Positions 41,545 through 50,463 of a stretch of DNA of 64,000 nucleotides are shown here, piece after piece (position 1 is the first letter of the stretch; the number at the start of each line of letters is the position of its first letter). The stretch is taken from NCBI RefSeq assembly GCF_023242315.1, contig NZ_JALLIY010000022.1, positions 62,001 to 126,000 of the forward strand, read 5' to 3'. Source of the DNA: Pseudomonas sp. MWU13-2105. Its GTDB lineage: Bacteria > Pseudomonadota > Gammaproteobacteria > Pseudomonadales > Pseudomonadaceae. The notes beneath the pieces were generated by a model. The model saw only the letters and a program-made list of their open reading frames with translations, had not been told where the DNA came from and did no database searches. Made by a program: the position numbers and the translations under genes.

Positions 41545-42873
41545 TCAGCGCAGCATGCCGCTGCCGTAACCCTTCAGGTTGGCTTTCTTCATCAGGGATT
41601 CGTACTGGTGCGAAACGAGGTGCGATTGTACTTGGGACATGAAGTCCATCACAACCACGACCACGATCAGCAACGAGGTCCCGCCAAGGTAGAACGGTAC
41701 GTTTGCCGCAACCACCAGGAACTGGGGCAGCAGGCACACGGCCGTCATATAAAGAGCACCGAACATGGTCAAACGGGTCAGAACGCCATCAATGTAGCGC
41801 GCCGACTGCTCGCCTGGACGGATACCCGGAATAAAGGCACCGGACTTCTTCAGGTTTTCCGCTACGTCTTTCGGATTGAACATCAACGCCGTATAGAAGA
41901 AGCAGAAGAAAATAATCCCTGCACTAAACAGCAGAATATTCAACGGCTGACCAGGAGCGATCGACTGCGAGATGTCCTGCAACCAGCCCATACCTTCAGA
42001 CTGACCGAACCAGGCACCCAGCGAAGCCGGGAACAGCAAGATGCTGCTCGCGAAGATAGCAGGAATAACACCGGCCATATTCACCTTCAGCGGCAGGTGG
42101 CTGGTCTGCGCAGCGAAGACCTTGCGGCCCTGCTGACGCTTGGCGTAGTGAACAGCAATACGACGCTGGCCACGCTCAATGAACACCACGAAACCGATGA
42201 TCGCTACTGCCAACAAACCGATGGCAACCAAAGCGAAGATGTTGATATCGCCCTGACGCGCAGACTCGAAAGACTGCCCGATTGCTCTCGGAAGACCGGC
42301 GACGATACCCGAAAAAATCAACATCGAGATACCGTTGCCCACACCGCGCTCGGTAATCTGCTCGCCCAACCACATCATGAACATCGCGCCGGCCACGAAA
42401 GTGGACACCGCAACGAAATGGAAGCTGAAGCCAGCACTAAACGAGACGCCCTGGTTAGCCAGGCCAATGGACATGCCAATGGCTTGGACAAGTGCCAGGA
42501 CGACGGTGCCATAGCGGGTGTATTGGCTGATCTTACGACGACCAGCCTCACCTTCCTTCTTCAACTGCTCCAGCTGCGGGCTGACGGCGGACATCAACTG
42601 CATGATGATCGATGCCGAAATGTACGGCATGATCCCCAGTGCAAAGATGCTCATCCGCTCCAGCGCGCCGCCGGAAAACATGTTGAACAAGCTAAGAATG
42701 GTCCCCTCATTCTGTCGAAACAGGTCCGCCAGCCGGTCCGGGTTGATACCTGGAACTGGGATGTGTGCGCCTATCCGGTAGACGATAATCGCCAGGAATA
42801 GAAAACGCAGTCGAGCCCAGAGCTCGGATAACCCGCCTTTGCTGAGCGCTGAGAGAGCACCTTGCTTAGCCAT
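41545..42873 (-). CDS. secY: Preprotein translocase subunit SecY
   Basis: 442 residues with ten membrane helices. Typical SecY stretches are YRIGAHIPVPGINP, GIMPYISASIIMQL (plug region), QITERGVGNGISMLIFSGI and the C-terminal loop FIPGIRPGEQSARYID. It is the channel core of the Sec system in the inner membrane. The start is directly after the rplO stop with no gap, so they are translationally linked. Confidence 0.98.
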   Translation of the reverse strand: MAKQGALSALSKGGLSELWARLRFLFLAIIVYRIGAHIPVPGINPDRLADLFRQNEGTILSLFNMFSGGALERMSIFALGIMPYISASIIMQLMSAVSPQLEQLKKEGEAGRRKISQYTRYGTVVLALVQAIGMSIGLANQGVSFSAGFSFHFVAVSTFVAGAMFMMWLGEQITERGVGNGISMLIFSGIVAGLPRAIGQSFESARQGDINIFALVAIGLLAVAIIGFVVFIERGQRRIAVHYAKRQQGRKVFAAQTSHLPLKVNMAGVIPAIFASSILLFPASLGAWFGQSEGMGWLQDISQSIAPGQPLNILLFSAGIIFFCFFYTALMFNPKDVAENLKKSGAFIPGIRPGEQSARYIDGVLTRLTMFGALYMTAVCLLPQFLVVAANVPFYLGGTSLLIVVVVVMDFMSQVQSHLVSHQYESLMKKANLKGYGSGMLR

Positions 42874-43308
42874 TTATTCCTCGAACTTGCCGCCAGCTGC
42901 TTCGATAGCCGCACGCGCACCTTTGGTGGCTGCGATGCCCTTGATAGTTACTGCGCGAGTCACTTCGCCCGACAGCATGATTTTCACACGCTGTACGTTC
43001 TGGTTGATCACGTTGGCATCTTTCAGGGACTGCACGGTGACGATGTCGCCGTCCACTTTGGCCAGCTCGGACAGACGCACTTCTGCGCGGTCCATGGCTT
43101 TCAGGGAAACGAAACCGAACTTCGGCAGGCGACGATGCAGCGGCTGTTGACCGCCTTCAAAGCCTGGAGCAATGGTGCCACCGGAGCGGGAGGTCTGACC
43201 TTTGTGGCCACGGCCACCGGTCTTACCCAAACCGCTACCGATACCACGGCCCGGACGATGCTTTTCGCGACGGGAACCCGGCGCTGGACTCAGATCATTG
43301 AGTTTCAT
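42874..43308 (-). CDS. rplO: 50S ribosomal protein L15
   Basis: 144 residues; KLNDLSPAPGSRREKHRPGRG and GLGKTGGRGHKGQTSRSGG are the L15 N-terminal extension that threads into 23S rRNA. It ends at the base before the secY start codon. Confidence 0.98.
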   Translation of the reverse strand: MKLNDLSPAPGSRREKHRPGRGIGSGLGKTGGRGHKGQTSRSGGTIAPGFEGGQQPLHRRLPKFGFVSLKAMDRAEVRLSELAKVDGDIVTVQSLKDANVINQNVQRVKIMLSGEVTRAVTIKGIAATKGARAAIEAAGGKFEE

Positions 43309-43311
43309 CGA

Positions 43312-43488
43312 TTAACCCTCTACACGCAGCATGTAGTAAGCCTTGTTGATCATCCCGCGATTCTCGGGAGTATCCTGGACTTCTACAGTGTGACCGATGC
43401 GACGCAGACCCAGACCCTTAACGCACAGTCTGTGGTTAGGGATGCGGCCGGTCATGCTTTTGATCAGCGTTACTTTAACGGTTGCCAT
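43312..43488 (-). CDS. rpmD: 50S ribosomal protein L30
   Basis: 58 residues from the ATG at 43488 (ATVKVTLIKSMTGRIPNH); a further two-residue extension upstream is unlikely because known L30 proteins start here. It follows rpsE with only 2 bases between. Confidence 0.96.
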   Translation of the reverse strand: MATVKVTLIKSMTGRIPNHRLCVKGLGLRRIGHTVEVQDTPENRGMINKAYYMLRVEG

Positions 43489-43490
43489 GA

Positions 43491-43991
43491 TCACATGATC
43501 TCCGCTGCAGTTTTGCCGCGCTTGGCAGCAATGGACTCAGGGGACTGCATTGCTTTCAAACCTTTGAAAGTGGCGTGAACCACGTTTACCGGGTTAGTCG
43601 AGCCGTAGCACTTGGCCAGAACGTTCTGCACACCAGCCACTTCGAGGACAGCACGCATAGCGCCGCCAGCGATGATACCGGTACCTTCAGAAGCAGGCTG
43701 CATGTAAACCTTGGAAGCGCCGTGGGCGGATTTCATGGCGTACTGCAGAGTGGTACCGTTCAGGTCCACCTGGATCATGTTGCGACGAGCAGCTTCCATA
43801 GCCTTCTGGATCGCGGCAGGCACTTCACGTGACTTGCCACGGCCGAAGCCTACACGGCCCTTGCCATCACCTACCACGGTCAACGCGGTGAAGGTGAAGA
43901 TACGGCCGCCTTTAACGGTTTTGGCTACGCGGTTAACTTGAACCAGCTTCTCGATGTAGCCTTCGTCGCGCTTTTGGTCGTTATTTGACAT
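43491..43991 (-). CDS. rpsE: 30S ribosomal protein S5
   Basis: 166 residues. The double-stranded RNA-binding domain (EKLVQVNRVAKTVKGGRIFTFTALTVVGDG) and the VGFGRGKSREVP loop, site of known spectinomycin-resistance changes, look wild type. It follows rplR by 3 bases. Confidence 0.98.
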   Translation of the reverse strand: MSNNDQKRDEGYIEKLVQVNRVAKTVKGGRIFTFTALTVVGDGKGRVGFGRGKSREVPAAIQKAMEAARRNMIQVDLNGTTLQYAMKSAHGASKVYMQPASEGTGIIAGGAMRAVLEVAGVQNVLAKCYGSTNPVNVVHATFKGLKAMQSPESIAAKRGKTAAEIM

Positions 43992-43994
43992 AAC

Positions 43995-44345
43995 TTAGAA
44001 CTCCAGCCCAGCTTCACGAGCAGCATCAGCCAGCGCCTTGACGCGGCCGTGATACTTGAAGCCAGAGCGGTCGAAAGCCACCTGCGAGACGCCAGCGGCT
44101 TTAGCACGCGTAGCGACCAGCTGGCCAACCTTAGTGGCCGCGTCGATGTTGCCAGTGGCACCATCACGCAGTTCTTTGTCCAAAGTCGAGGCACTTGCCA
44201 GGACTTTGTTGCCGTCGGCCGAAATGACCTGGGCGTAGATGTGCTGCGAAGAGCGGAACACGCAGAGACGCACGACTTCGAGTTCGTGCATTTTCAGGCG
44301 TGCTTTGCGAGCGCGACGCAGTCGAGTAACTTTTTTGTCGGTCAT
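43995..44345 (-). CDS. rplR: 50S ribosomal protein L18
   Basis: 116 residues; LRRARKARLKMHELEVVRLCVFRSSQHIYAQVI is the L18 core, which binds 5S rRNA. Gap to rplF is 10 bases. Confidence 0.98.
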   Translation of the reverse strand: MTDKKVTRLRRARKARLKMHELEVVRLCVFRSSQHIYAQVISADGNKVLASASTLDKELRDGATGNIDAATKVGQLVATRAKAAGVSQVAFDRSGFKYHGRVKALADAAREAGLEF

Positions 44346-44355
44346 TTGCTATGCC

Positions 44356-44889
44356 CTACTTCTTCTTGGCTTCTTTACGACGGACGACTTCGTCCGCGTA
44401 GCGCACACCTTTGCCTTTGTACGGCTCTGGTGGACGGAAGTCGCGGATCTCAGCGGCCACCTGACCTACCAGCTGCTTATCGATACCCTTGATCAGGATA
44501 TCGGTTTGGCTAGGGGTCTCAGCGGTGATGCCTTCCGGCAGTTCGTAATCCACTGGGTGCGAGAAGCCAAGGGCCAGGTTCAACACCGTGCCTTTTGCTT
44601 GCGCTTTGTAACCAACACCGACCAGCTGGAGCTTGCGCTCGAAGCCTTGGCTTACGCCTTGGACCATGTTGTTTACCAACGCACGCGTGGTACCGGCCAT
44701 TGCGCGAGTTTGTTGATCGCCATTGCGAGCAGCAAAACGCAGCTCACCAGCTTCTTCAACGATCTCAACGGACGAATGGATGTTCAGTTCAAGAGTACCC
44801 TTGGCACCCTTCACCGAAAGCTGTTGGCCTGCGAATTTTACTTCGACACCGGCTGGCAGCTTAACGGGGTTCTTAGCGACGCGAGACAT
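44356..44889 (-). CDS. rplF: 50S ribosomal protein L6
   Basis: 177 residues, starting SRVAKNPVKLPAGVEVKFAGQQLSVKG; the C-terminal PEPYKGKGVRYADE is diagnostic and lies near the factor-binding site. Confidence 0.98.
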   Translation of the reverse strand: MSRVAKNPVKLPAGVEVKFAGQQLSVKGAKGTLELNIHSSVEIVEEAGELRFAARNGDQQTRAMAGTTRALVNNMVQGVSQGFERKLQLVGVGYKAQAKGTVLNLALGFSHPVDYELPEGITAETPSQTDILIKGIDKQLVGQVAAEIRDFRPPEPYKGKGVRYADEVVRRKEAKKK

Positions 44890-44901
44890 GCTTATCCCCC
44901 C

Positions 44902-45294
44902 TTAGAACACAGTGCAAAGAACTTCGCCGCCGACACCGGCAGCGCGCGCAGCACGATCCGTCATCACACCTTTGTTGGTGGAGACGATAGACACGCCGAG
45001 ACCGCCACGAACTTTTGGCAGATCCTCAACGGACTTGTACTGACGCAGGCCTGGACGGCTAACGCGCTTCACTTCCTCGATGACCGGACGGCCTTCGAAG
45101 TATTTCAGCTCGATGGATAGCAACGGCTTGGTTTCGCTGCTGATCTGATAACCCGCGATGTAACCTTCGTCCTTCAGGACTTTTGCTACAGCCACCTTCA
45201 ACGTGGAAGACGGCATGCTTACGACGGACTTTTCAGCCATCTGGGCATTACGGATTCGAGTTAGCATGTCCGCTAACGGGTCCTGCATACTCAT
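44902..45294 (-). CDS. rpsH: 30S ribosomal protein S8
   Basis: 130 residues, starting SMQDPLADMLTRIRNAQMAEK and ending with the conserved STNKGVMTDRAARAAGVGGEVLC. In E. coli S8 represses the spc operon. Here the gene is preceded by an unusual 211-base gap with its own promoter-like sequence and hairpin. Confidence 0.98.
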   Translation of the reverse strand: MSMQDPLADMLTRIRNAQMAEKSVVSMPSSTLKVAVAKVLKDEGYIAGYQISSETKPLLSIELKYFEGRPVIEEVKRVSRPGLRQYKSVEDLPKVRGGLGVSIVSTNKGVMTDRAARAAGVGGEVLCTVF

Positions 45295-45363
45295 GGGCTA
45301 GACGCTCCTGATACAAAAAGAATTAGCCTTGCGGCTACAACTGTCGCCGAGTATCTCCACACG

Positions 45364-45388
45364 TAAAAAGTGCAGGCTCAGGCGAGCC
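45364..45388 (-). terminator. Small attenuator-like hairpin at the start of the rpsH leader
   Basis: On the minus strand GGCTC-gcct-GAGCC followed within 4 bases by five T. The stem is only 5 bp, so it is weak, but it comes just after the predicted transcription start. Confidence 0.35.
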
Positions 45389-45392
45389 GGTC

Positions 45393-45421
45393 ATTCTAGA
45401 CACACCCCAGAAATGAATCAA
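45393..45421 (-). promoter_or_regulatory. Internal spc-operon promoter upstream of rpsH
   Basis: On the minus strand TTGATT (45421-45416), a 17-base spacer and TAGAAT (45398-45393). Predicted start near 45386, giving a leader of about 92 bases. The -35 lies inside the 3' arm of a 14-bp hairpin, an arrangement much like that before rpsM. Confidence 0.7.
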
Positions 45422-45444
45422 GCCCCAAAAGGGGCTTGATTCAT
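45413..45444. other. Perfect 14-bp inverted repeat between rpsN and rpsH
   Basis: ATGAATCAAGCCCC and GGGGCTTGATTCAT around a 4-base loop. On the transcribed strand the loop is TTTT and no T-run follows. It could be an RNA processing, attenuation or antitermination site, as well as overlapping the internal -35. Confidence 0.75.
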
Positions 45445-45505
45445 ACTCAAGGTCACCGATGGTCGGTTCTTGCGAGTCCGACCACCGCGACTTGGGCGGT
45501 ATGGC

Positions 45506-45811
45506 TTACCAGCTGGCTTTAACCAGACCTGGTACGTCACCACGCATGGCCGCTTCACGCAGCTTGTTACGGCCGAGGCCGAACTTGCGGTAAACGCCGT
45601 GCGGACGACCAGTGATGCGGCAGCGGTTACGCATGCGCGAAGCGCTGGCGTCACGTGGCTGCTTCTGCAGGGCTACCGAAGCTTCCCAACGCGCTTCTGG
45701 ACTTGCGTTCAGATCGACGATGATAGCTTTCAGTGCTGCACGCTTGGTGGCGTACTTGGCAACGGTGAGCTGACGCTTCAGCTCACGGTTTTTCATGCTC
45801 TTCTTGGCCAT
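45506..45811 (-). CDS. rpsN: 30S ribosomal protein S14
   Basis: 101 residues from the ATG at 45811 (AKKSMKNRELKRQLTVAKYA). This is the long S14 form without the CxxC zinc motif; NRCRITGRPHGVYRKFGLGR is the conserved centre. A longer frame upstream is just read-through into the end of rplE. Confidence 0.97.
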   Translation of the reverse strand: MAKKSMKNRELKRQLTVAKYATKRAALKAIIVDLNASPEARWEASVALQKQPRDASASRMRNRCRITGRPHGVYRKFGLGRNKLREAAMRGDVPGLVKASW

Positions 45812-45824
45812 TTTCCTACTCCAA

Positions 45825-46364
45825 TCAGTTGCGGAACGGGAATTTGAAAGCACGCAGCAATGCGCGACCTTCATCATCGTTCTTGGCAGTGGTGGTCAGG
45901 GTAATGTCCAGACCGCGCAGAGCATCGATCTTGTCGTAATCGATTTCCGGGAAAATGATCTGCTCTTTCACGCCCATGCTGTAGTTGCCACGACCGTCGA
46001 AGGACTTGGCATTCAGGCCGCGGAAGTCGCGAACCCGAGGCAGGGAGATCGACAGCAGACGATCCAGGAACTCATACATACGATCGCGACGCAGGGTCAC
46101 TTTGACACCGATCGGCCAACCTTCGCGGACTTTGAAGCCAGCGATGGATTTGCGAGCGTGAGTCACAACGACTTTCTGGCCGGTGATCTTCTCCAGGTCA
46201 GCCACAGCGTGTTCGATGACTTTCTTGTCACCGATCGCTTCGCCCAGACCCATGTTCAGGGTGATCTTGGTAATGCGCGGAACTTCCATCACGTTCGCCA
46301 GCTTAAGTTCTTCCTTAAGCTTCGGAGCGATTTCCTTCCGGTAAATCTCTTTCAGTCGTGCCAT
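45825..46364 (-). CDS. rplE: 50S ribosomal protein L5
   Basis: 179 residues; EVPRITKITLNMGLGEAIGDKK and FREGWPIG-type stretch (FKVREGWPIGVKVTLR) identify L5, part of the 5S rRNA particle and the central protuberance. Confidence 0.98.
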   Translation of the reverse strand: MARLKEIYRKEIAPKLKEELKLANVMEVPRITKITLNMGLGEAIGDKKVIEHAVADLEKITGQKVVVTHARKSIAGFKVREGWPIGVKVTLRRDRMYEFLDRLLSISLPRVRDFRGLNAKSFDGRGNYSMGVKEQIIFPEIDYDKIDALRGLDITLTTTAKNDDEGRALLRAFKFPFRN

Positions 46365-46384
46365 GGTCTTCTACCTAGCAGTGT

Positions 46385-46699
46385 TCAAGCATCAACCGCT
46401 TTTTGGGTCGACTTGAAGACACGAATTTTTTTGCCGTCTTCTACTTTGAAACCAACGCGGTCAGCCTTGTTGGTTTCGCCGTTGAAAATGGCGACGTTGG
46501 AAGCGTGCAGTGGCGCTTCTTTTTCGACGATACCGCCCTGTACGCCCGACATCGGGTTAGGCTTGGTATGACGCTTGACCAGGTTCAGACCACCAACGAC
46601 CAGACGGTCGTCAGCGAGAACCTTGAGCACCTTACCGCGCTTACCTTTGTCTTTGCCGGCGATCACGATGATCTCGTCGTCACGACGAATCTTTTGCAT
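46385..46699 (-). CDS. rplX: 50S ribosomal protein L24
   Basis: 104 residues with the KOW motif (DDEIIVIAGKDKGKRGKVLKVL) and VVGGLNLVKRHTKPNP. L24 starts 50S assembly. Confidence 0.98.
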   Translation of the reverse strand: MQKIRRDDEIIVIAGKDKGKRGKVLKVLADDRLVVGGLNLVKRHTKPNPMSGVQGGIVEKEAPLHASNVAIFNGETNKADRVGFKVEDGKKIRVFKSTQKAVDA

Positions 46700-46710
46700 G
46701 TCGGATCTCC

Positions 46711-47079
46711 TTACAGCACTTCTGGGGCGAGCGAGACGATCTTCATGAACTTCTCAGTACGAAGTTCACGGGTCACTGGCCCAAAGATACGGGTGCCGAT
46801 CGGCTCTTGCTTGTTGTTCAACAGAACAGCAGCGTTGCCATCAAAGCGGATAATGGAGCCGTCAGCACGACGGACGCCATGGCGAGTGCGGACTACGACA
46901 GCAGTCATCACTTGGCCTTTCTTCACTTTACCGCGCGGAATTGCTTCCTTGACGGTTACTTTGATGATGTCACCGATACCAGCGTAACGACGATGCGAGC
47001 CACCCAGCACCTTGATGCACATAACGCGGCGAGCGCCGCTGTTATCGGCCACATCGAGCATGGATTGAGTCTGAATCAT
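46711..47079 (-). CDS. rplN: 50S ribosomal protein L14
   Basis: 122 residues; MIQTQSMLDVADNSGARRVMCIKVLGGS at the start and GTRIFGPVTRELR near the end. First gene of the spc set after rpsQ. Confidence 0.98.
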   Translation of the reverse strand: MIQTQSMLDVADNSGARRVMCIKVLGGSHRRYAGIGDIIKVTVKEAIPRGKVKKGQVMTAVVVRTRHGVRRADGSIIRFDGNAAVLLNNKQEPIGTRIFGPVTRELRTEKFMKIVSLAPEVL

Positions 47080-47102
47080 ATAATTTCTCCGACCCCTAGC
47101 CC

Positions 47103-47369
47103 TTAGACTTCCACAGCGCGTTCGAGAACATCAACCAGCGCCCAAGACTTGGTCTTGGCCATCGGACGAGTTTCACGAATCGTGACCTTGTCGCCAATGT
47201 GGCACTGGTTGGTTTCGTCGTGCGCGTGCAGCTTAGTCGAACGCTTAACGTATTTACCGTAGATCGGGTGCTTGACGCGACGCTCGATCAGAACGGTGAT
47301 GGTCTTGTCCATTTTGTCGCTGACAACACGGCCAGTCAGCGTACGGACGGTCTTTTCGGCTTCAGCCAT
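47103..47369 (-). CDS. rpsQ: 30S ribosomal protein S17
   Basis: 88 residues from the ATG at 47369 (AEAEKTVRTLTGRVVSDKMDKT); OB-fold protein that stabilises 16S rRNA. Two bases after rpmC. Confidence 0.97.
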   Translation of the reverse strand: MAEAEKTVRTLTGRVVSDKMDKTITVLIERRVKHPIYGKYVKRSTKLHAHDETNQCHIGDKVTIRETRPMAKTKSWALVDVLERAVEV

Positions 47370-47371
47370 GA

Positions 47372-47563
47372 TCACTTACCTGCCTGCTGGTTGAGCACAG
47401 TCTTCACACGAGCGATGTCGCGCTTAACTTGCGAGAGCAGGTGAGACTGCCCCAACTGGCCAGTTGCTTTCTGCATACGCAGATTGAACTGGTCGCGCAG
47501 CAGGCCGAGCAGTTGCTCGTTCAGCTGCTGTGCTGATTTTTCACGAAGTTCATTCGCTTTCAT
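47372..47563 (-). CDS. rpmC: 50S ribosomal protein L29
   Basis: 63 residues, [21 protein letters not shown]. The ATG at 47563 shares its A with the rplP stop codon (TGATG), so translation is coupled; a GTG one codon earlier is unlikely to be the start. Confidence 0.97.
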
Positions 47564-47976
47564 CACATCACCGTCCGTTTAACAAAAGCGGTGGCGAGCG
47601 GCAGCTTTGCAGCAGCCAGGGCAAAAGCCTCACGCGCCAGCTCTTCAGTAACACCCTCGATTTCATACAGGACTTTGCCTGGCTGAATCTGGGCAACCCA
47701 GTACTCCACGTTACCCTTACCTTTACCCATCCGAACTTCGAGGGGCTTTTTGGAAATAGGCTTGTCCGGGAACACACGGATCCAGATCTTGCCGCCACGT
47801 TTTACGTGACGGGTCAGAGCACGACGCGCTGACTCGATCTGACGAGCGGTGAGACGACCACGAGCTACAGACTTCAGCGCGAACTCGCCGAAGCTGACTT
47901 TGCTACCGCGCTGAGCCAGACCACGGTTGTGGCCTGTCATCTGCTTGCGGAACTTCGTACGCTTTGGTTGCAACAT
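47563..47976 (-). CDS. rplP: 50S ribosomal protein L16
   Basis: 137 residues; [29 protein letters not shown] and [28 protein letters not shown] are diagnostic. L16 contacts tRNA elbows. Overlaps rpmC by 1 base. Confidence 0.98.
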
Positions 47977-47988
47977 TTGGCGTACCCC

Positions 47989-48675
47989 TTACTTAGCAGC
48001 TTTTTTACGAGGCGCTGGTGCTTGTGGTTTCAGTTCTTCTTGGCGACCACCAATTACTTCGCCTTTGAAGATCCAAACCTTTACACCGATCACACCGTAA
48101 GTGGTGTGAGCTTCGTAGTTGGCATAGTCGATGTCGGCACGCAGGGTGTGCAGTGGCACACGACCTTCGCGATACCATTCAGTACGTGCGATTTCAGCAC
48201 CGCCGAGACGACCGCTCACTTGGATTTTGATGCCTTTGGCACCAATGCGCATGGCGTTCTGTACGGCGCGCTTCATGGCGCGACGGAACATCACACGACG
48301 CTCCAGCTGCTGAGCTACGCTCTGGGCAACCAGCATACCGTCGAGCTCCGGCTTGCGGATCTCTTCGATATTGATGTGCACAGGCACACCCATTTGCTTG
48401 GTCAGGTCCTGACGCAGTTTCTCAACATCCTCACCTTTCTTCCCGATAACGATACCTGGACGAGCGGTGTGGATGGTGATGCGTGCAGTTTGGGCCGGAC
48501 GATGGATATCGATACGGCTTACGGACGCGCTTTTTAGTTTGTCTTGGAGGTACTCACGCACTTTCAGATCTGCGAGCAAATAGTCCGCATAAGTCCGACC
48601 GTCTGCGTACCAGACGGAGGTGTGCTCCTTGACGATTCCCAGGCGAATGCCAATGGGATGTACTTTCTGACCCAT
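47989..48675 (-). CDS. rpsC: 30S ribosomal protein S3
   Basis: 228 residues from the ATG at 48675 (GQKVHPIGIRLGIVKEHTSVW). The KH domain has the GxxG loop GIVIGKKGEDVEKL. Part of the mRNA entry pore helicase. The in-frame extension upstream overlaps rplV and is rejected. Confidence 0.98.
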   Translation of the reverse strand: MGQKVHPIGIRLGIVKEHTSVWYADGRTYADYLLADLKVREYLQDKLKSASVSRIDIHRPAQTARITIHTARPGIVIGKKGEDVEKLRQDLTKQMGVPVHINIEEIRKPELDGMLVAQSVAQQLERRVMFRRAMKRAVQNAMRIGAKGIKIQVSGRLGGAEIARTEWYREGRVPLHTLRADIDYANYEAHTTYGVIGVKVWIFKGEVIGGRQEELKPQAPAPRKKAAK

Positions 48676-48688
48676 CTCTTCGACTCCG

Positions 48689-49021
48689 TTACTTGTCAGC
48701 AACCTTGACAGTGATATGGCAAGACCGCTTGACGATGCGATCAGCCCGGCCTTTGGCACGCGGCATGATGCGCTTCAGCGAACGCCCTTCGTTGACGAAA
48801 ACGGTGCTGACCTTCAGGTCATCAACGTCTGCGCCTTCGTTATGCTCGGCGTTGGCTACGGCCGACTCCAGCACTTTCTTCATGATCTCGGCGGCTTTCT
48901 TACTGCTGAAAGCCAACAAGTTGAGCGCTTCGCCCACCTTCTTCCCGCGGATCTGGTCGGCGACCAAGCGGGCTTTCTGGGCGGAGATTCGAGCGCCCGA
49001 CAACTTAGCGGCTACTTCCAT
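48689..49021 (-). CDS. rplV: 50S ribosomal protein L22
   Basis: 110 residues; [25 protein letters not shown] and the tunnel-lining loop [11 protein letters not shown], with no visible macrolide-resistance insertion. Confidence 0.98.
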
Positions 49022-49032
49022 TTCCTAACCCC

Positions 49033-49308
49033 TTAACGCTTGGCTTTCTTGTCAGCCACGTGCCCACGATATGTGCGGGTACCGGCAAACTCGCCCAGTT
49101 TGTGGCCGACCATGTCTTCGTTCACGAGAACGGGGACGTGTTGACGACCGTTATGCACAGCGATGGTCAAACCGACCATTTGTGGCAGGATCATGGAACG
49201 GCGCGACCAGGTCTTAACTGGTTTGCGATCGTTCTTTTCCGCCGCCACTTCGATCTTCTTCAGTAGGTGAAGATCGATAAAAGGACCTTTTTTCAGAGAA
49301 CGTGGCAC
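49033..49308 (-). CDS. rpsS: 30S ribosomal protein S19
   Basis: 91 residues; PRSLKKGPFIDLHLLKKIEVA and FVPVLV-type core followed by GHKLGEFAGTRTYRGH. Located in the 30S head. Confidence 0.98.
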   Translation of the reverse strand: MPRSLKKGPFIDLHLLKKIEVAAEKNDRKPVKTWSRRSMILPQMVGLTIAVHNGRQHVPVLVNEDMVGHKLGEFAGTRTYRGHVADKKAKR

Positions 49309-49324
49309 TGTCGTATCCCTCTAT

Positions 49325-50149
49325 TTACTTGCGACGACGGACGATCATTTTGTCGGTACGCTTATTACCACGAGTCTTCGCGCCCTTAGTCGGGAAGCCC
49401 CACGGCGATACCGGATGACGACCACCAGAGGTACGACCTTCACCACCACCATGTGGGTGGTCAACCGGGTTCATGGCAACACCACGAACGGTTGGGCGAA
49501 CGCCACGCCAGCGTTTGGCACCGGCTTTACCCAGGGAACGCAGGCTGTGCTCGGAGTTCGAGACTTCGCCCAGCGTTGCACGGCATTCCGACAGCACTTT
49601 ACGCATTTCACCGGAACGCAGACGCAGGGTCACGTAGACACCTTCACGAGCGATCAGCTGAGCCGAAGCACCAGCGGAACGAGCGATCTGTGCACCTTTA
49701 CCTGGCTTCAGTTCGATGCCGTGTACGGTGGAACCCACTGGGATGTTGCGCAGTTGCAGAGCGTTACCTGGCTTGATTGGAGCCAGTGCGCCTGCGATCA
49801 GCTGGTCGCCAGCACTCACGCCTTTAGGCGCGATGATGTAGCGACGCTCGCCGTCTGCGTACAGCAGCAGAGCGATGTGAGCAGTACGGTTTGGATCGTA
49901 TTCGATACGCTCGACAGTGGCAGCGATGCCATCTTTGTCGTTGCGACGGAAATCGACCAGACGATAATGCTGCTTATGACCACCACCGATGTGACGAGTG
50001 GTAATACGGCCATTGTTGTTACGACCACCAGACTTCGATTTTTTCTCGAGCAGCGGTGCGTGAGGAGCGCCTTTATGCAGCTCCTTGTTGACCACCTTGA
50101 CCACAAAACGGCGGCCAGGGGAAGTCGGTTTGCATTTAACGATTGCCAT
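49325..50149 (-). CDS. rplB: 50S ribosomal protein L2
   Basis: 274 residues; AIVKCKPTSPGRRFVVKVVN start and the conserved MNPVDHPHGGGEGR near the C-terminus, essential for peptidyl transferase structure. Confidence 0.98.
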   Translation of the reverse strand: MAIVKCKPTSPGRRFVVKVVNKELHKGAPHAPLLEKKSKSGGRNNNGRITTRHIGGGHKQHYRLVDFRRNDKDGIAATVERIEYDPNRTAHIALLLYADGERRYIIAPKGVSAGDQLIAGALAPIKPGNALQLRNIPVGSTVHGIELKPGKGAQIARSAGASAQLIAREGVYVTLRLRSGEMRKVLSECRATLGEVSNSEHSLRSLGKAGAKRWRGVRPTVRGVAMNPVDHPHGGGEGRTSGGRHPVSPWGFPTKGAKTRGNKRTDKMIVRRRK

Positions 50150-50163
50150 GATGCACCCCTTCC

Positions 50164-50463
50164 TTACTCAGCACTGCTGCTGAAATCGAGATCTTGGCCT
50201 GGCTGAAGGGAGATAACTGCCTTCTTCCAGTCATTACGCTTGCCCAGACCGCGAGCAGTGCGCTTGCTTTTACCCAGGACATTCAGGGTAGTCACACGCT
50301 CTACTTTCACGCTGAACAGGCTTTCGACGGCCTTCTTGATTTCCAGCTTGGTTGCGTCAGTCGCAACCTTGAAAACGAACTGACCTTTCTTGTCTGCCAG
50401 GACCGTAGCCTTCTCGGAAACGTGCGGGCCAAGCAGAACTTTAAATACGCGTTCCTGGTTCAT
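50164..50463 (-). CDS. rplW: 50S ribosomal protein L23
   Basis: 99 residues; [34 protein letters not shown]. Docking site for trigger factor and SRP at the tunnel exit. Its start overlaps the rplD stop by 4 bases. Confidence 0.98.
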
